Shown here one piece after another: positions 26,801 to 41,800 of a DNA stretch of 64,000 bases. Source of the stretch: Escarpia spicata (taxonomy: Eukaryota; Annelida; Polychaeta; Sabellida; Siboglinidae); contig OZ023211.1 of NCBI GenBank assembly GCA_963995525.1, positions 348,598 to 412,597 of the forward strand, given 5' to 3'. Positions within the stretch are counted from its first letter, which is position 1; every line of letters starts with the position of its first letter. Both the position numbers and the translations under genes were made by a program. A model generated the notes under the pieces. That model was not told the origin of the DNA, did no database searches, and saw nothing but the letters and a program-made list of their open reading frames with translations.

Positions 26801-29800
26801 TGTGAGAACAGTGAAGAATGCTTTCCTTCAGTTACTACTGGTCATAGATCAGTCAGCAGTGAAAGGAAAGAGAAAGAGAAGAACGTAAAGGATGAGTGTA
26901 ACTGGGAGAGAGCTACACTGTGGGTTAAGAGAAACAACAAGAAAGCACAACACCGAGACACAAAGTGATGAGCTTTCATCACACAGCCAACAGACAATAG
27001 TCGACAAAAAGCATCGTGCCCTGCCAAGTGCTTACTTTGGTGGCCTGCTCGCCCTTGCTAAGCCAACCTTGCATAATCTCCAGCTCACTCTCTTTGCACT
27101 CCAGACACTGGCGCAGTCGCGTCACTTCGACTGCAGCGTCATCTGCTGACACCGATGCAGCGACGGTCGCCACCAACTCCTACCACATTGAACCAGTTGT
27201 CAGACACACTGACACACGACAAACAGACGAATGTGACATATGTAGAGAAGTTGGGCACGTAGAACCTTTGCAAGTATCACAAGGTATCCCTTAATTTGCA
27301 TATCCAACTCAAGCAAATGTTATCTTTAATTTAATCTTTTTGATTGTTAAAACAAATAATAATTATTACTATGAAGTATTTTGCTATATCATAATCAAAT
27401 TCATCTGTTTTTGCAGTATCCTAAGATAAATCATTATTCATAGACATTAGTTCCACCCCATTCTCTGGCACAAGTTTTCACATATTCCACTTTTAGTCAA
27501 TCATACAAAACTTGCAGACAACACGCAGCTGTTCAAACACATTATTGATCTCTAGTTAATGTGTATTTCAACAATAGCTTACTTCTTTCTCTGTCTGAGC
27601 AACCTTCAAATCATCCTGAAGCTTCAGTAAATCATTTTCTCGGTTTTTCAACTGTTCGCGAAGTGTGCTCAGTTCTTGTGCCGATTTCTCTGCTTCCGAG
27701 CTTGCTAATTCGACCTTCTCCTATGACGGAAATCGCCAGGAGTCATTATATCACTTATATTATGTGAGACTCAGTTGACAGAATTCCAGAAAGCAACAGC
27801 TTTCAACGTACCTTTGCTACATGAAAGATTCCTACATAGTCAAGACAACTGGCATTTTGCTAGGTATGAAGCAAATATTTGCCAAAAAATTGGAATTTGT
27901 ATGTGCTATCAAATCACCCTTTTAACTAAACAAATCTAAATTACAAATGTACTAACCTACATATAGCTCACGATAGTACTACGTAAGAACTAATTCCCCA
28001 ACCATATCACCAAACTAACGTATGACATGGAAACTCTTGTAAGACAACCCAAACTATCATTTCACAGTCAAACAAAGACAAGTCTCACTTTATTCTGTTT
28101 GCCGAGAGCATCGCACTGCGTGCGGAAAGTCTCGACCTCGTGAGAGCGACCTTCAAGTTCACCCTTCAGCTGTACAACCTTTGCGTTTGACTCATCAGCA
28201 AGTTTCTGTAAGTTTTAAAAATAGATTACAAATCACTGTCACTGTTTCGTCCTATTGCCAGGGCCAAAAACATGAGGTCCTGTGAAATGTGTAAATGACA
28301 GTAGTACAAGAGACATACATTCTGTGTGAACCAACTGTGACATTATGTATCTGCCATCTACCCTGGTCGAGCCTAGTGTAGCACTCATCTGTGGGGCATC
28401 CACAGATTGTAGCCTTTAATAACGCAACATATGATATTCTTCATTGCTCAGATCTCAGTCATGAGGACAGGGTATCATTTCACCAGCTGTTGTACTCAAT
28501 TATGGTTTCATTTGTTAGCACGAGATTTTGTATCCCTGATACGTTGACATATGCATCAGATTGCAACTTGACCCGACTTTGTTAAGAATCTTATATTGTA
28601 TTTTCAGATAATTGTGATGAAAATAAATACATCCATCTGTTATTTGGCAAAACTCTTGAAATTTTATTTAACGACAACTGAAAAGTAATTGGCTACATAA
28701 ATGGGTGTTAGGCAGTGACTGAAATACAACAGTTTCTGAGTGTCCACCAAGGTTGACACAAATGGATACCACACAAGGATACATTTACAAATTCAACTCT
28801 GCAAAAGACTACAAAACAATATTTAGTTGTGCACGCATCAGAACAACTACATGACACATCAAGTCAGCCAGCAGTGCCTTTCTACGTCATGAGTCAGCCA
28901 CCACTGTCTTCCTACATCATGAGTCAGCCAGCATTGTCTTCCTACATCATGAGTCAGCCACCACTGTCTTCCTACATCATGAGTCAGCCAGCACTGTCTT
29001 CCTACATCATGAGTCAGCCAGCATTGTCTTCCTACATCATGAGTCAGCCAGCATTGTCTTTCTACATCATGAGTCAGCCAGCAATGTCTTTCTACATCAT
29101 GAGTCAGCCACCACTGTCTTCCTACATCAAAAGTCAGCCAGCATTGTCTTCCTACATCATGAGTCAGCTAACACCGTCTTTCTACATCATGAGTCAGCCA
29201 GTTGTGTCTTTCTACATCATGAGTCAGCCAGCATTGTCTTTCTACATCATGAGTCAGCCAGCATTGTCTTTCTACATCATGAGTCAGCCAGCATTGTCTT
29301 TCTACATCATGAGTCAGCCAGCACTGTCTTTCTACATCATGAGTCAGCCACCACTGTCTTCCTACATCATGAGTCAGCCAGCATTGTCTTCCTACATCAT
29401 GAGTCAGCCAGCATTGTCTTTCTACATCATGAGTCAGCCAGCAATGTCTTTCTACATCATGAGTCAGCCACCACTGTCTCCCTACTTCAAAAGTCAGCCA
29501 GCATTGTCTTTCTACATCAAGAGTCAGCCAGCATTGTTTTTCTACATCAAGAGTCAGCCAGCACTGTCTTTCTACATCATGAGTCAGCCAGCAGTGTCTT
29601 TCTAAATCATGAGTCAGCCACCACTGTCTTTCTAAATCATGAGTCATCCACCACTGTCTTCCTACATCATGCGTCAGCCAGCACTGTCTTTCTACATCAT
29701 GAGTCAGCCAGCATTGTCTTTCTACATAATGAGTCAGCCAGCATTGTCTTTCTACATCATGAGTCAGCCAGCAGTGTCTTTCTATATCATGAGTCAGCCA

Positions 29801-32800
29801 CCACTGTCTTCCTACATCATGCGTCAGCCAGCAGTGCTTTCTACATCATGAGTCAGCCAGCATTGTCTTTCTACATAATGAGTCACCCAGCATTGTCTTT
29901 CTACATCATGAGTCAGCCACCATTGTCTTTCTACATCATGAGTCAGCCAGCATTGTCTTTCTACATCATGAGTCAGCCAGCATTGTCTTTCTGCATCATG
30001 AGTCAGCCAGCATTGTCTTTCTACATAATGAGTCAGCCAGCATTGTCTTTCTACATCATGGTTCAGCCAGCATTGTCTTTCTACATCATGAGTCAGCCAC
30101 CATTGTCTTTCTACATCATGAGTCAGCCAGCATTGTCTTTCTACATAATGAGTCAGCCAGCATTGTCTTTCTAAATCATGAGTCAGCCAGCATTGTCTTT
30201 CTACATCATGAGTCAGCCAGCATTGTCTTACTACATCATGAGTCAGCCAGCATGTGTCTTTCTACATCATGAATCAGCCAGCATTGTCTTTCTACACAGT
30301 GAGTCAGCCAACACTGTCTTTCTACATCATGAGTCAGTCAGCATTGTCTTCCTACATCATGAGTCAGCCAGCACTGTCTTTCTACATCATGAGTCAGCCA
30401 CCACTGTATTTCTACATCATGAGTCAGCCACCACTATCTTTCTACATCATGAGTCAGCCAGTACTGTCTTTCTACATCATGAGTCAGCCACCATTGTATT
30501 TCTACATCATGAGTCAGCCAGCATTGTCTTTCTACATCATGAGTCAGCTAACACCGTCTTTCTACATCATGAGTCAGCCAGTTGTGTCTTTCTACATCAT
30601 GAGTCAGCCAGCATTGTCTTTCTACATCATGAGTCAGCCAGCATTGTCTTTCTACATCATGAGTCAGCCAGCATTGTCTTTCTACATCATGAGTCAGCCA
30701 GCACTGTCTTTCTACATCATGAGTCAGCCAGCATTGTCTTTCTACATCATGAGTCAGCCAGCATTGTCTTTCTACATCATGAGTCAACCAGCATTGTCTT
30801 TCTACATCATGTTCTATTGAACACAACTTGCAGCAATATGATGAATAACTCAAACCATAAATGGTGGTCAAAGACATCTTGAAAGGTTGTTGTCAGGTCA
30901 TCATGGTCAGCTGATTCAGTCAAGCCGCTACCATGACAACTACCTGGCCAGCAAGTGAGCTGGACAAGCTGTAGCCGGGACCAACTGCTGTAGGTGGAGC
31001 TGAACCACCATTCACTCAATGGTCTTGACCACTGCTCCCACTGGAACCAACTGATCACTGCTGACACTGTGTGTGTGGGAGAATGACCACTGGCCTGACT
31101 GTCTCACCTGGTTCTGTTGTTTCAGCTGCTCCACCTCGGCCCTGACCGCCTTCAGCTGACCATTCGCTTGCTCTAGCTCCGACTGGACACTGGTCAACTG
31201 GGACGTGGCCTTCATGTCACCCGCCGCCTGTTGAGCCACTGACCGCTGCTGGAGGGCCTGGACAGGGGACACACTCGGTGACAACACACTGACTAGGAAG
31301 TGACACCAAATGGTTGCATTGTCATGAAGCAATTAAATTTTCCCAACTGTTGTGGGTTTTTAGAAACTGGATATGCATACTCCATCGTGTATAAACTGAT
31401 ATTGTAGGTGCGTTTTGATGTGTGTTGTTTTTAGTTAAAATTATTTCTTCCAGCAATGATGCCAAAGTGGTATTATTGCCCAACGATACCACTCACTATG
31501 CAAGTTACCACTTGGTCTGCAATATCTGGTGCAGTTTGAAATGCAAACACAAGAGAAAGAGTCACGAAGCAGGGACGTGTCAAGCCCAGTGTTCTGTGGG
31601 AGACAGAACACACATGGTGTTGCTAACAACACTTACACTGTGCTCCTTGCACATCTCATCCAGTTGACCCTGCACCTTCTCCAGCTGCGCAGTCTTCACC
31701 TCCATCTCTGCCCTCAGACGCTGGGCCTCCACGCTCTCTGCCTTCAGACGCTGGGCCTCCATGCTCTCTGCCTCCCTCGCTGCCGTCCGCTCTCTCTCCA
31801 GCTCCTACAACACAACACTCTCACTTTACAAACTCATGCCTTTCAATATGGTTTTAATCCTTTCCTTGTGTCTAAAACATAGAATCAGAGAGTTAAACCA
31901 TGATTGTAGCTTAATAATTTAGTAGTTCATTGCTATTCTCATTCTTGAAGTGATAAATCATGTGGATTTTTAACCAATTAAAGATGTTTTAATATGGCCA
32001 TTAATGGGACATGTTCTGTTTGTCTTTATTGTAAAATCATGTTACACAATGCAACCTATATCTATTATTACTGCCTAAATATGTTTTAACGAACTAGAAA
32101 CACCTTCATGTTTTTAATGTTTACCAAGATCTCTGTGCTGCCAATCGACAACATCCTACATTATCTGCCATCTGGTGGATTCCCACAAAACAGTGCAATT
32201 CTGGTGCTGCCATCTATTGTCTAATACACATAATGGAGCAAACATCTGGCTACTCGCATAGCAGCTCTACGGATTATGGAAAGATGGACAATTATAAAAA
32301 CTATGTTTAATAAATAAAAAGGGCACACAAATGTACATATATCAGTGCATTATTTTTTAGGCGAGCGATTGCTCTCGCTCCATAGCGTTCGTGCTAATTG
32401 CTCATCTAGGGAGCAATTTATCGCTCGCGCTAATTGCCATTACCGCTCACATCACCAGACCTGCTGCACTTGGTGCCCTCTACCGGCAAATTATACACCC
32501 ATTTGTTTGAAAGAAAGTCTTGTCACGTAAATTAGCGTTGGCACGCAGTTGCCAACATTTCCAGAGCCATGACTTTGAGTTTGCTTATTGCTCAAAGGGA
32601 TTCTTGTTGGCTCAGCCATCGTTTGACAGTCATAGATCAGTAATCAGCTGCAATTTTCCACACCGGGAAGCGGTGAAATCGAAACCGTGTCACACGATCT
32701 CTGCTCGGGTCATGGGTGTGGGCGTCTGTCCCATAAACAAAACAACTTAATCATCTGTATCGTTACACTGCTGTCATTTTCTGTAACATCATCGCTAGTA

Positions 32801-35800
32801 CTTCCTGTCTCAAATGTTTCATCAGCATGCAACTTTTCAATCTGTGCCAACCCTTGATGTCCCGAATTTACCCGATTGAATTAATCTTGCACAATGGATA
32901 CCGCTATGGCATGGCTAGCCTCAATTGCGCAATGGCGTCACTAGACGGACAAACAAGAACGCCACCTAATGGATAAAAATAAAACTATTAAATCGCTCGC
33001 GCTAATTACTTGGCATATTTAGGCGAGCGATTTAACACTCGCCTGGTTTTTTCCAAATGTGAATGTGATGAGATTTCACACAAAATACAAATGTGCTTGC
33101 AATCTATTTTCATAAACCAGTATTCTAATCATAAAACATATTTGAGCAATCAGTATGTTATATAGCTTACACAGCATAACATGATTTTACGATAAAAACC
33201 ACCAAAACATGGTGGTTGACCCTGGGATTTGAAAGATTATTTTTCAATCAACATACCTACTTTATAATGTTCAACAAACACCATCAGTTGCTGATGAGGT
33301 ACATCTTTTAGATGTCCTATCATTCAACGCATAGCAATTGACTTAACAGCATAAATTAGCCTGATGAGCGTCAAATACATTTACCATTGGATGGCATTTC
33401 TGTTTTTATGTGAAAATAATTATGATGATGACCTTAACTGCAATCAAGTGAAAATTGTTGATGCAGTAAGCAGGCTCATAAGAACTGATAACTTTCTCTA
33501 AGTGATAAATGTGCAATTGCATGAAATGGATGACCAGTTATGCTTCACTGGTTATTATTCATGATACTGATAGGTATTTAATGAGGCTTTAATTACAATA
33601 CATTAATATCACCAAAATATTTCAATTAAAATAGACTATCATTTCATCTGCTTCACTTCTGATTTGGGTGGACGATGCAAAGCAAAGAATGTGTCAGTAG
33701 CTGCAGCAGTGTTGAAGCAAGCTTAGGATGCCACCAAGTGTTGGTGTTAACACTCCACAGCCTAGCACAAGCACGCCCACAACATGGACATCTTTCACTC
33801 AACAGCCATGTGTTAACACTCCACAGCCTAGCACAAGCACGCCCACAACATGGACATCTTTCACTCAACAGCCATCAAACATCCACGTCCTGGATGTTTT
33901 AGCTTCAAATTTGTTCTGTTTAAATTACACAAAGCACCTGAAAGTACCTAGTACTGCATATAACATCAGACACAGGAAAGTACTTAGTACTGCATGTAAT
34001 ATCAGATACATGAAAGTACCTAGTACTGCATGTAACATAAGACACATGAAAGTACTTAGTACTGTATGTACCATCAGATACATGAAAGTACCTAGTACTG
34101 CATGTACCATCAGATACATGAAAGTACCTAGTACTGCATGTACCATCAGATACATGAAAGTACCTAGTACTGCATGTCACATCAGACACATGAAAGTACC
34201 TAGTACTCCATGTAACATCAGACACAGGAAAGTACCTAGTACTGCATGTAACATCAGACACAGGAAAGTACCTAGTACTCCATGTAACATCAGACACAGG
34301 AAAGTACCTAGTACTCCATGTAACATCAGACACAGGAAAGTATCTAGTACTGCATGTAACATCAGACACAGGAAAGTACCTAGTACTGCATGTAACATCA
34401 GACGCATGAAAGTACCTAGTACTCCATGTAACATCAGATACAGGAAAGTACCTAGTACTGCATGTAACATCAGACACAGGAAAGTACTTAGTACTGTATG
34501 TACCATCAGATACATGAAAGTACCTAGTACTGCATGTACCATCAGATACATGAAAGTACCTAGTACTCCATGTAACATCAGACACAGGAAAGTACCTAGT
34601 ACTGCATGTAACATCAGACACAGGAAAGTACCTAGTACTCCATGTAACATCAGACACAGGAAAGTACCTAGTACTCCATGTAACATCAGACACAGGAAAG
34701 TACCTAGTACTCCATGTAACATCAGACACAGGAAAGTACCTAGTACTCCATGTAACATCAGACACAGGAAAGTATCTAGTACTGCATGTAACATCAGACA
34801 CAGGAAAGTACCTAGTACTCCATGTAACATCAGACACAGGAAAGTACCTAGTACTGCATGTAACATCAGACACAAGAAAATACCTAGTACTGCATGTAAC
34901 ATCAGACACATGAAAGTACCTAGTACTGCATGTAACATCAGACACATGAAAGTACCTAGTACTGCATGTAATATCAGACACATGAAAGTACCTAGTACTC
35001 CATGTAACATCAGACACAGGAAAGTACCTAGTACTGCATGTAACATCAGACACAGGAAAGTACCTAGTACTGCATGTAACATCAGACACAGGAAAGTACC
35101 TAGTACTCCATGTAACATCAGATACAGGAAAGTACCTAGTACTGCATGTAACATCAGACGCATGAAAGTACCTAGTACTCCATGTAACATCAGATACAGG
35201 AAAGTACCTAGTACTGCATGTAACATCAGACACAGGAAAGTACTTAGTACTGCATGTAACATCAGACACAGGAAAGTACTTAGTACTGCATGTAATATCA
35301 GACACATGAAAGTATCTAGTACTGCATGTAACATCAGACACAGGAAAGTACATAGTACCGCATGTAATCTCAGATATATGAAAGTACCTAGTACTGCATG
35401 GAACATCAGACACATGAAAGTACCTAGTACTGCATGTAACATCAGACACATGAAAGTACCTAGTACTGCATGTGATATCAGACACATGAAAGTACCTAGT
35501 ACTGCATGTGACATCAGATACATGAAAGTACTTAGTACTGCATGTAACATCAGACACAGGAAAGTACTTAGTACTGTATGTAATATCAGATACATGAAAG
35601 TACCATATACTGTATGTAACATCAGACACAGGAAAGTACTTAGTACTGCATGTAATATCAGATATATGAAAGTATCTAGTACTGCATGTAATATCAGACA
35701 CAGGAAAGTACTTAGTGCTCCATGTAATATCAGATATATGAAAGTACCTAGTACTGCATGTAACATCAGACACAGGCAAGTACTTAGTACTGCATGTAAT

Positions 35801-38800
35801 ATCAGATATATGAAAGTACCCAGTACTGCATGTAACAGCAGACACAGGAAAGTAGTTAGTACTCCATGTAATATCAGATACATGAAAGTACCTAGTACTG
35901 CATGTGACATCAGATACACGAAAGTACCTAGTACTGCATGTAACATCAGATACAAGAAAGTACCTAGTACTGCATGTGACATCAGACACATGAAAGTACC
36001 TAGTACTGCATGTGACATCACACATGAAAGTATCTAGTACTGCATGTGATATCAGACATATGAAAGTACCTAGTACTGCATGTAACATCAGATACATGAA
36101 AGTACCTAGTACTGCATGTAACATCAGACACATGAAAGTACCTAGTACTGCATGTGACATCAGATACATGAAAGTACCTAGTACTGCATGTGATATCAGA
36201 CACATGAAAGTACCTAGTATTGCATGTAACATCAGATACATGAAAGTACCTTGTACTGCATGTAACATCAGACACATATTATCTACTAAAAAGAAACCAA
36301 TGAAAAAGAAATACATCGACCATTTCTACATAACATAAAACAACAACAAGCAAACTTGGTTTTACTGAAGTTTTCTCTGCTATATGTATAAAAACAAATG
36401 GATAATAACTGCTGGCCATTTATACCGCCTACATCCATATCGCAGACACTACCACCTACATCCATATCGCAGACACTACCGCCTACATCCATATCGCAGA
36501 CACTATTGCAGAAGCAACTTAAAGGCAACTAATATGAACCGAGAATAGGATGAAATGCTTAATTATGATAAGATGACATAACAGAACACCCGAGATTAAA
36601 AAACAGAAACAACTGAACCATGGAGTGCAGAAAGAAGCAAACAGACAACATACGGACAATGCACGAACAAACACGTCTTACATGGACGGCCTTCTTAACC
36701 CTCTGAAGCTCATCGCTGACTTGTGTAAGTTCCAAGGTTTTCTTTTCGAGACCGACACCCAACTGTATTGAATTGTCTGCACGTTTCTCCGCCTGTGCTA
36801 AGGCATCCATCACCTTCCAGTTTCTGTTGCGGAGAGTCTATGAGGGGAGAGGGTTAACCATACAATCACTGTATGTTTATAGGGGGAGAGGGTTAACCAT
36901 ACAATCACTGCATGTTTACAGGGGAGGGTTAACAATACAATCATTGCAAGAATATGGGAGGAGAGGGTTAACAATACAATCACTGCAAGAGTATGAGGGA
37001 GAAAGGTTAACCATACAATCACTGCAAAAGTATGAGGGGAGACAGTTAACCATACAATCACTGCAAGTGTACGGGGAGAGGGTTAACTATATAATCACTG
37101 CAAGTGTATGGGGACAGTTAATCATACAATCACTGCATGTTTACAGGGGGAGAGGGTTAACCATACAATCACTGCATGCTTACAAGGGGAGAGGCTTAAT
37201 CATACAACCACTTCATGTTTACAAGGGGAGAGGGTTAATCATACAACCACTGCATGTTTACAGGGGGAGAGGGTTAACCATGCAATCAGTGCATGTTTAC
37301 AGGGGGATGGTTAACAATACAATTACGGCATGTGTCTTATATTTCTCTTTAATATCTACGACTGTGAAAGACATAAATTGGACAAGCAGGTATAAGACTA
37401 ACTGGTCTGCATCCTAGTCCTTTTTCTTGTTTAATATGTTGTGGTGTGCAGTTAAGTGCAAACTAAACGGAATGTGTGGAGCAAATAACACAATGAATCA
37501 AACAAAATCTGCAGTGAAGACAACACGATGAAAAGAATATGAATGCACCCAGGGTTCCGATTCACCAAGAGTGACTTTGAGTGATACCCAGGGCTCAGTG
37601 GTGACATTGTCACACTGAAGACACGGGCCACTGTTACAAGTTGGAACTGGTCTGTGCTCAGTTAGCAGTATCAAATATCAATTGTTCATCACAATGCATC
37701 TGATAAACAAAACTCTGACAGATTAAAATCCAATTGTCTAAACTCCAGTATTCGGGGGAACATAGTCTTATCCACTTGTGCTAACTGCTGACTGACTCAA
37801 GAAAGAAGTAACTTTGACGCATCACAAGTAATGAATATTAGCTGTTAACCACACAAGTATGTAATAAACTACAGCTGACGTACTAAAATGACAAAACACT
37901 ACTTGTGAACTGGATATATATTCTATATAGAAGGACTCGCAAATCAATGGCAACTAACAGCTATGAACAAGCAGTCGTAAAAACTACCTGTTGGGAAAAG
38001 TTCCAGGCACGAAACTACCTGGTATGCACAATTTATGATACTTGCACACATGCACGTGTTGAGGTAACCAAATTTTGTTAACCATCAATTGATTAATTAC
38101 CTTTCAACAACACACATTTGGCCGTTTTCCAAAAAAACGTTCTGTCTGGATATATCTCCTTCATAACCACACAACACTAAATGTCACCTTTCACCTTACA
38201 TCTTACATTACATAACTACTTCGTGTATAAAAACTAACAGCCAGACACGTAAATGACACCCTTAGACAAACAACTAAACACATGGTTGAGTATAGACATA
38301 TAGTTGAGTGTACAGTTGGTATGTCGAGTGCCACCACCTCTGTCTTTAACCACACCAAACCACCGAGAGAAGACCAGTGCCAAGCCCTGCAGTAGGAGAC
38401 TACTCACATCATTCTTCTTCCTCTGAGTGTCCAGTTCGTCCTGTAGAGTCTGCAGCGACACCGTCCGCCCGGCCAGCTCCGCACGCACTCGCTCCAGCTC
38501 CATGTCATTCTCAGACATTCTGCAGTAAAGAGGGACTGGGTGTAGAGGAGGATAGGAGCACCACAGGGCTCCAAATATGATGGTTAGGAGTTGCAGAATA
38601 TCCATAATTTCAACACATTACTAACATCTTGCAAAATCCTAAACTTGCTTTTCTCAAAGAGACTCGAGTTAGTTGCATGAGAGGTTTAGAGGTAAACAGT
38701 CCATGGACCAGTGGGACTGGTAGAATAATTATATACAAACACTGCTTGTAGTAATGGGACCAGTGAGACTGGTAGAATAACTATATACAAACACTGCTTG

Positions 38801-41800
38801 TAGTAATGGGACCAGTGGGACTGGTAGAATAACTTACAAACACTGCTTGTAGTAATGGATGCAGCAGAACAATAGGACTAATAATAGTAATAATATAAAA
38901 GTTGTAGTTAAAGTGATGGAACGTTAATCGTTCCTGCCCCGTTGAAATGGAGACCACACACACAACGCAATTGACAATTTATTTGAAACGTCAGCAAATC
39001 TGCTGCTTGGTCATAAAAAACATACAGAAAAGTAGACAGAAGGTGGCAGCACTCACAGTTTCTGCTGCTGCTCCAGCTGCGCTCGGACTTGTTCGGCGTT
39101 GACGTCTGCGCCACCTGCCGACTGCTGAACTGCACTAACAGTTGTTTTTTGCGCTGCGTCCAGCTGGTTCATCATTGATGCATTCTCCTGCATCAGTTGC
39201 TGTGGACAGAAGAGTTGCCTTATTTGTCTACTGCAGATCTCACAGTGATCCTAACTCTTCTTATTTGTCTACTGCAGGTCTCACAGTGATCCTAACTCTT
39301 CTTATTTGTCTACTGCAGGTCTCACAGTGATCCTAACTCTTCTTATTTGTCTACTGCAGGTCTCACAGTGATCCTAACTCTTCTTATTTGTCTACTGCAG
39401 GTCTCACAGTGATCCTAACTCTTCTTATTTATTTCCTGCAGGTCTCACAGTGATCCTAACTCTTCTTATTTGTCTACTGCAGGTCTCACAGTGATCCTAA
39501 CTCTTCTTATTTATCTCCTGCAGGTCTCACAGTGATCCTAACTCTTCTTATTTATCTCCTGCAGGTCTCACAGTGATCCTAACTCTTCTTATTTGTCTAC
39601 TGCAGGTCTCACAGTGATCCTAACTCTTCTTATTTATCTCCTGCAGGTCTCACAGTGATCCTAACTCTTCTTATTTATCTCCTGCAGGTCTCACAATGAT
39701 CCTAACTCTTCTTATTTGTCTACTGCAGGTCTCACAGTGATCCTAACTCTTCTTATTTGTCTACTGCAGGTCTCACAGTGATCCTAACTCTTCTTATTTA
39801 TCTCCTGCAGGTCTCACAGTGATCCTAACTCTTCTTATTTATCTCCTGCAGGTCTCACAGTGATCCTAACTCTTCTTATTTATCTCCTGCAGGTCTCACA
39901 GTGATCCTAACTCTTCTTATTTGTCTACTGCAGGTCTCACAGTGATCCTAACTCTTCTTATTTGTCTACTGCAGGTTTCACAGTGATCCTAACTCTTCTT
40001 ATTTGTCTATTGCAGGTCTCACAGTGATCCTAACTCTTCTTATTTGTCTACTGCAGATCTCACAGTGATCCTAACTCTTCTTATTTGTCTACTGCAGATC
40101 TCACAGTGATCCTAACTCTTCTTATTTGTCTACTGCAGATCTCACAGTGATCCTAACTCTTCTTAATGAAAATATAATTTTCCCTGAACAAAATGACAAC
40201 ACGCAGTGTTTTACAATGGTCTATGGGCTCCTCTGTATCCACCCAAACCAACCTATTTATCTCAAACCAATGCTTAAAATGTCAATAAAAATTTGTTCCC
40301 AAGGATTGTTGTACCCATGTGAATGTGCTTCATAGTTACTAAAATATCAAATTTCTCTTCCCAACTGTTCCCTGTTTGAATCACAAGCTAACAATCACAC
40401 ACACCAGGACTTGTTCACCAGCATACTGAGTCAGAGTCAGATAGCAATACTTCAATCACAATGAGCCCGGAAGAAACAAGTGTTCCAGGTGACTACAGCT
40501 TATGATATATCTATGCACGCTCAGTACAAGGTTACATCAGCAGCATTCAGTGTCTATATATCTATGCACGCTCAGTACAAGGTTACATCAGCAGCATTCA
40601 GTTTGTCTATATATCTATGCACGCTCAGTACAAGGTTACATCAGCAGCATTCAGTTTGTCTATATATCTATGCACGCTCAGTACAAGGTTACATCAGCAG
40701 CATTCAGTTTGTCTATATATCTGTGCACGCTCAGTACAAGGTTACATCAGCAGCATTCAGTATGTCTATATATCGATGCACGCTCAGTACAAGGTTACAT
40801 CAGTAGCATTCAGTATGTCTATATATCTATGCACGCTCAGTACAAGGTTACATCAGCAGCATTCAGTTTGTCTATATATCTATGCACGCTCAGTACAAGG
40901 TTACATCAGCAGCATTCAGTATGTCTATATATCTATGCACGCTCAGTACAAGGTTACATCAGCAGCATTCAGTTTGTCTATATATCTTCTTTTTTTGTTT
41001 TTATAATCTGCAGATTTCTAGAATCATTTCTTCATGATGTGGATAAGCTAATGTTATCAGTGGAAGAAAAACTGTCATATGATGTTAATTTCCGTATAAA
41101 TCATAATATAAGTCAAACAGAATCAACAATCACGTTGATATTTCACAGTATAATAAAACAGCTCCAAACCATCAGAGTTGTCTCCAAAGTGGGCGTGTCT
41201 AATACACTGTCTATGGTGTCATAATGTCATGGTAGGGAGTGGCAGGATAATGTGACCACACATATGTATTAATTAGAAAGAAATGAAGTTTAGTCACCTG
41301 CAGTTCCTGGTCTTTCTGTGCAATCACTCGTCCCTCTTCACCAGCCTTGAGCTCCAGCGTGGCCACCTTCGAGGCAGCCTCGCTCCGCCGCACCTCGGCC
41401 TCCTAGTGACAAAACAAGGTACTACGATCACAAACCCAACCCTAGCTCCACACCCCCACCCTAGCTCCACACCCCGAACTCCAGCTCTACACCCCCAACT
41501 CTAGCTCCAAAACCCCAACCTTACCTCCACACCCCCACCCTAGCTCCACATCTCCAACCCTAGCTCTACACCCTAACCTTAGCTCCACACACCCACCTTG
41601 GATACAGCCTCATGACTACAACACTAGGTACTTCAACCGGATCACAACAGCTACTGTTGTTAGTCATGTGACCATGTAACAACACTGGTTGACACACTAC
41701 ACTAAATTTCACAAATAGAAAACTACTTGTTTTTATGTTTCGAAGTGATTTTGTGCCCTGGATCAGATCCTGAATCCATCGAGATAAGTGGCCCGACCCA

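Noticed and set aside
28855..30815. Secreted or structural decapeptide-repeat protein ([10 protein letters not shown] units)
   Set aside because: Frames are interrupted, other frames and the minus strand are equally open, and it lies within an intron of a well-supported gene.
33728..36316. Long open frames of 769 codons (plus) and 798 codons (minus)
   Set aside because: Produced by the 36-bp repeat on both strands with no start context, domain or splice partner.
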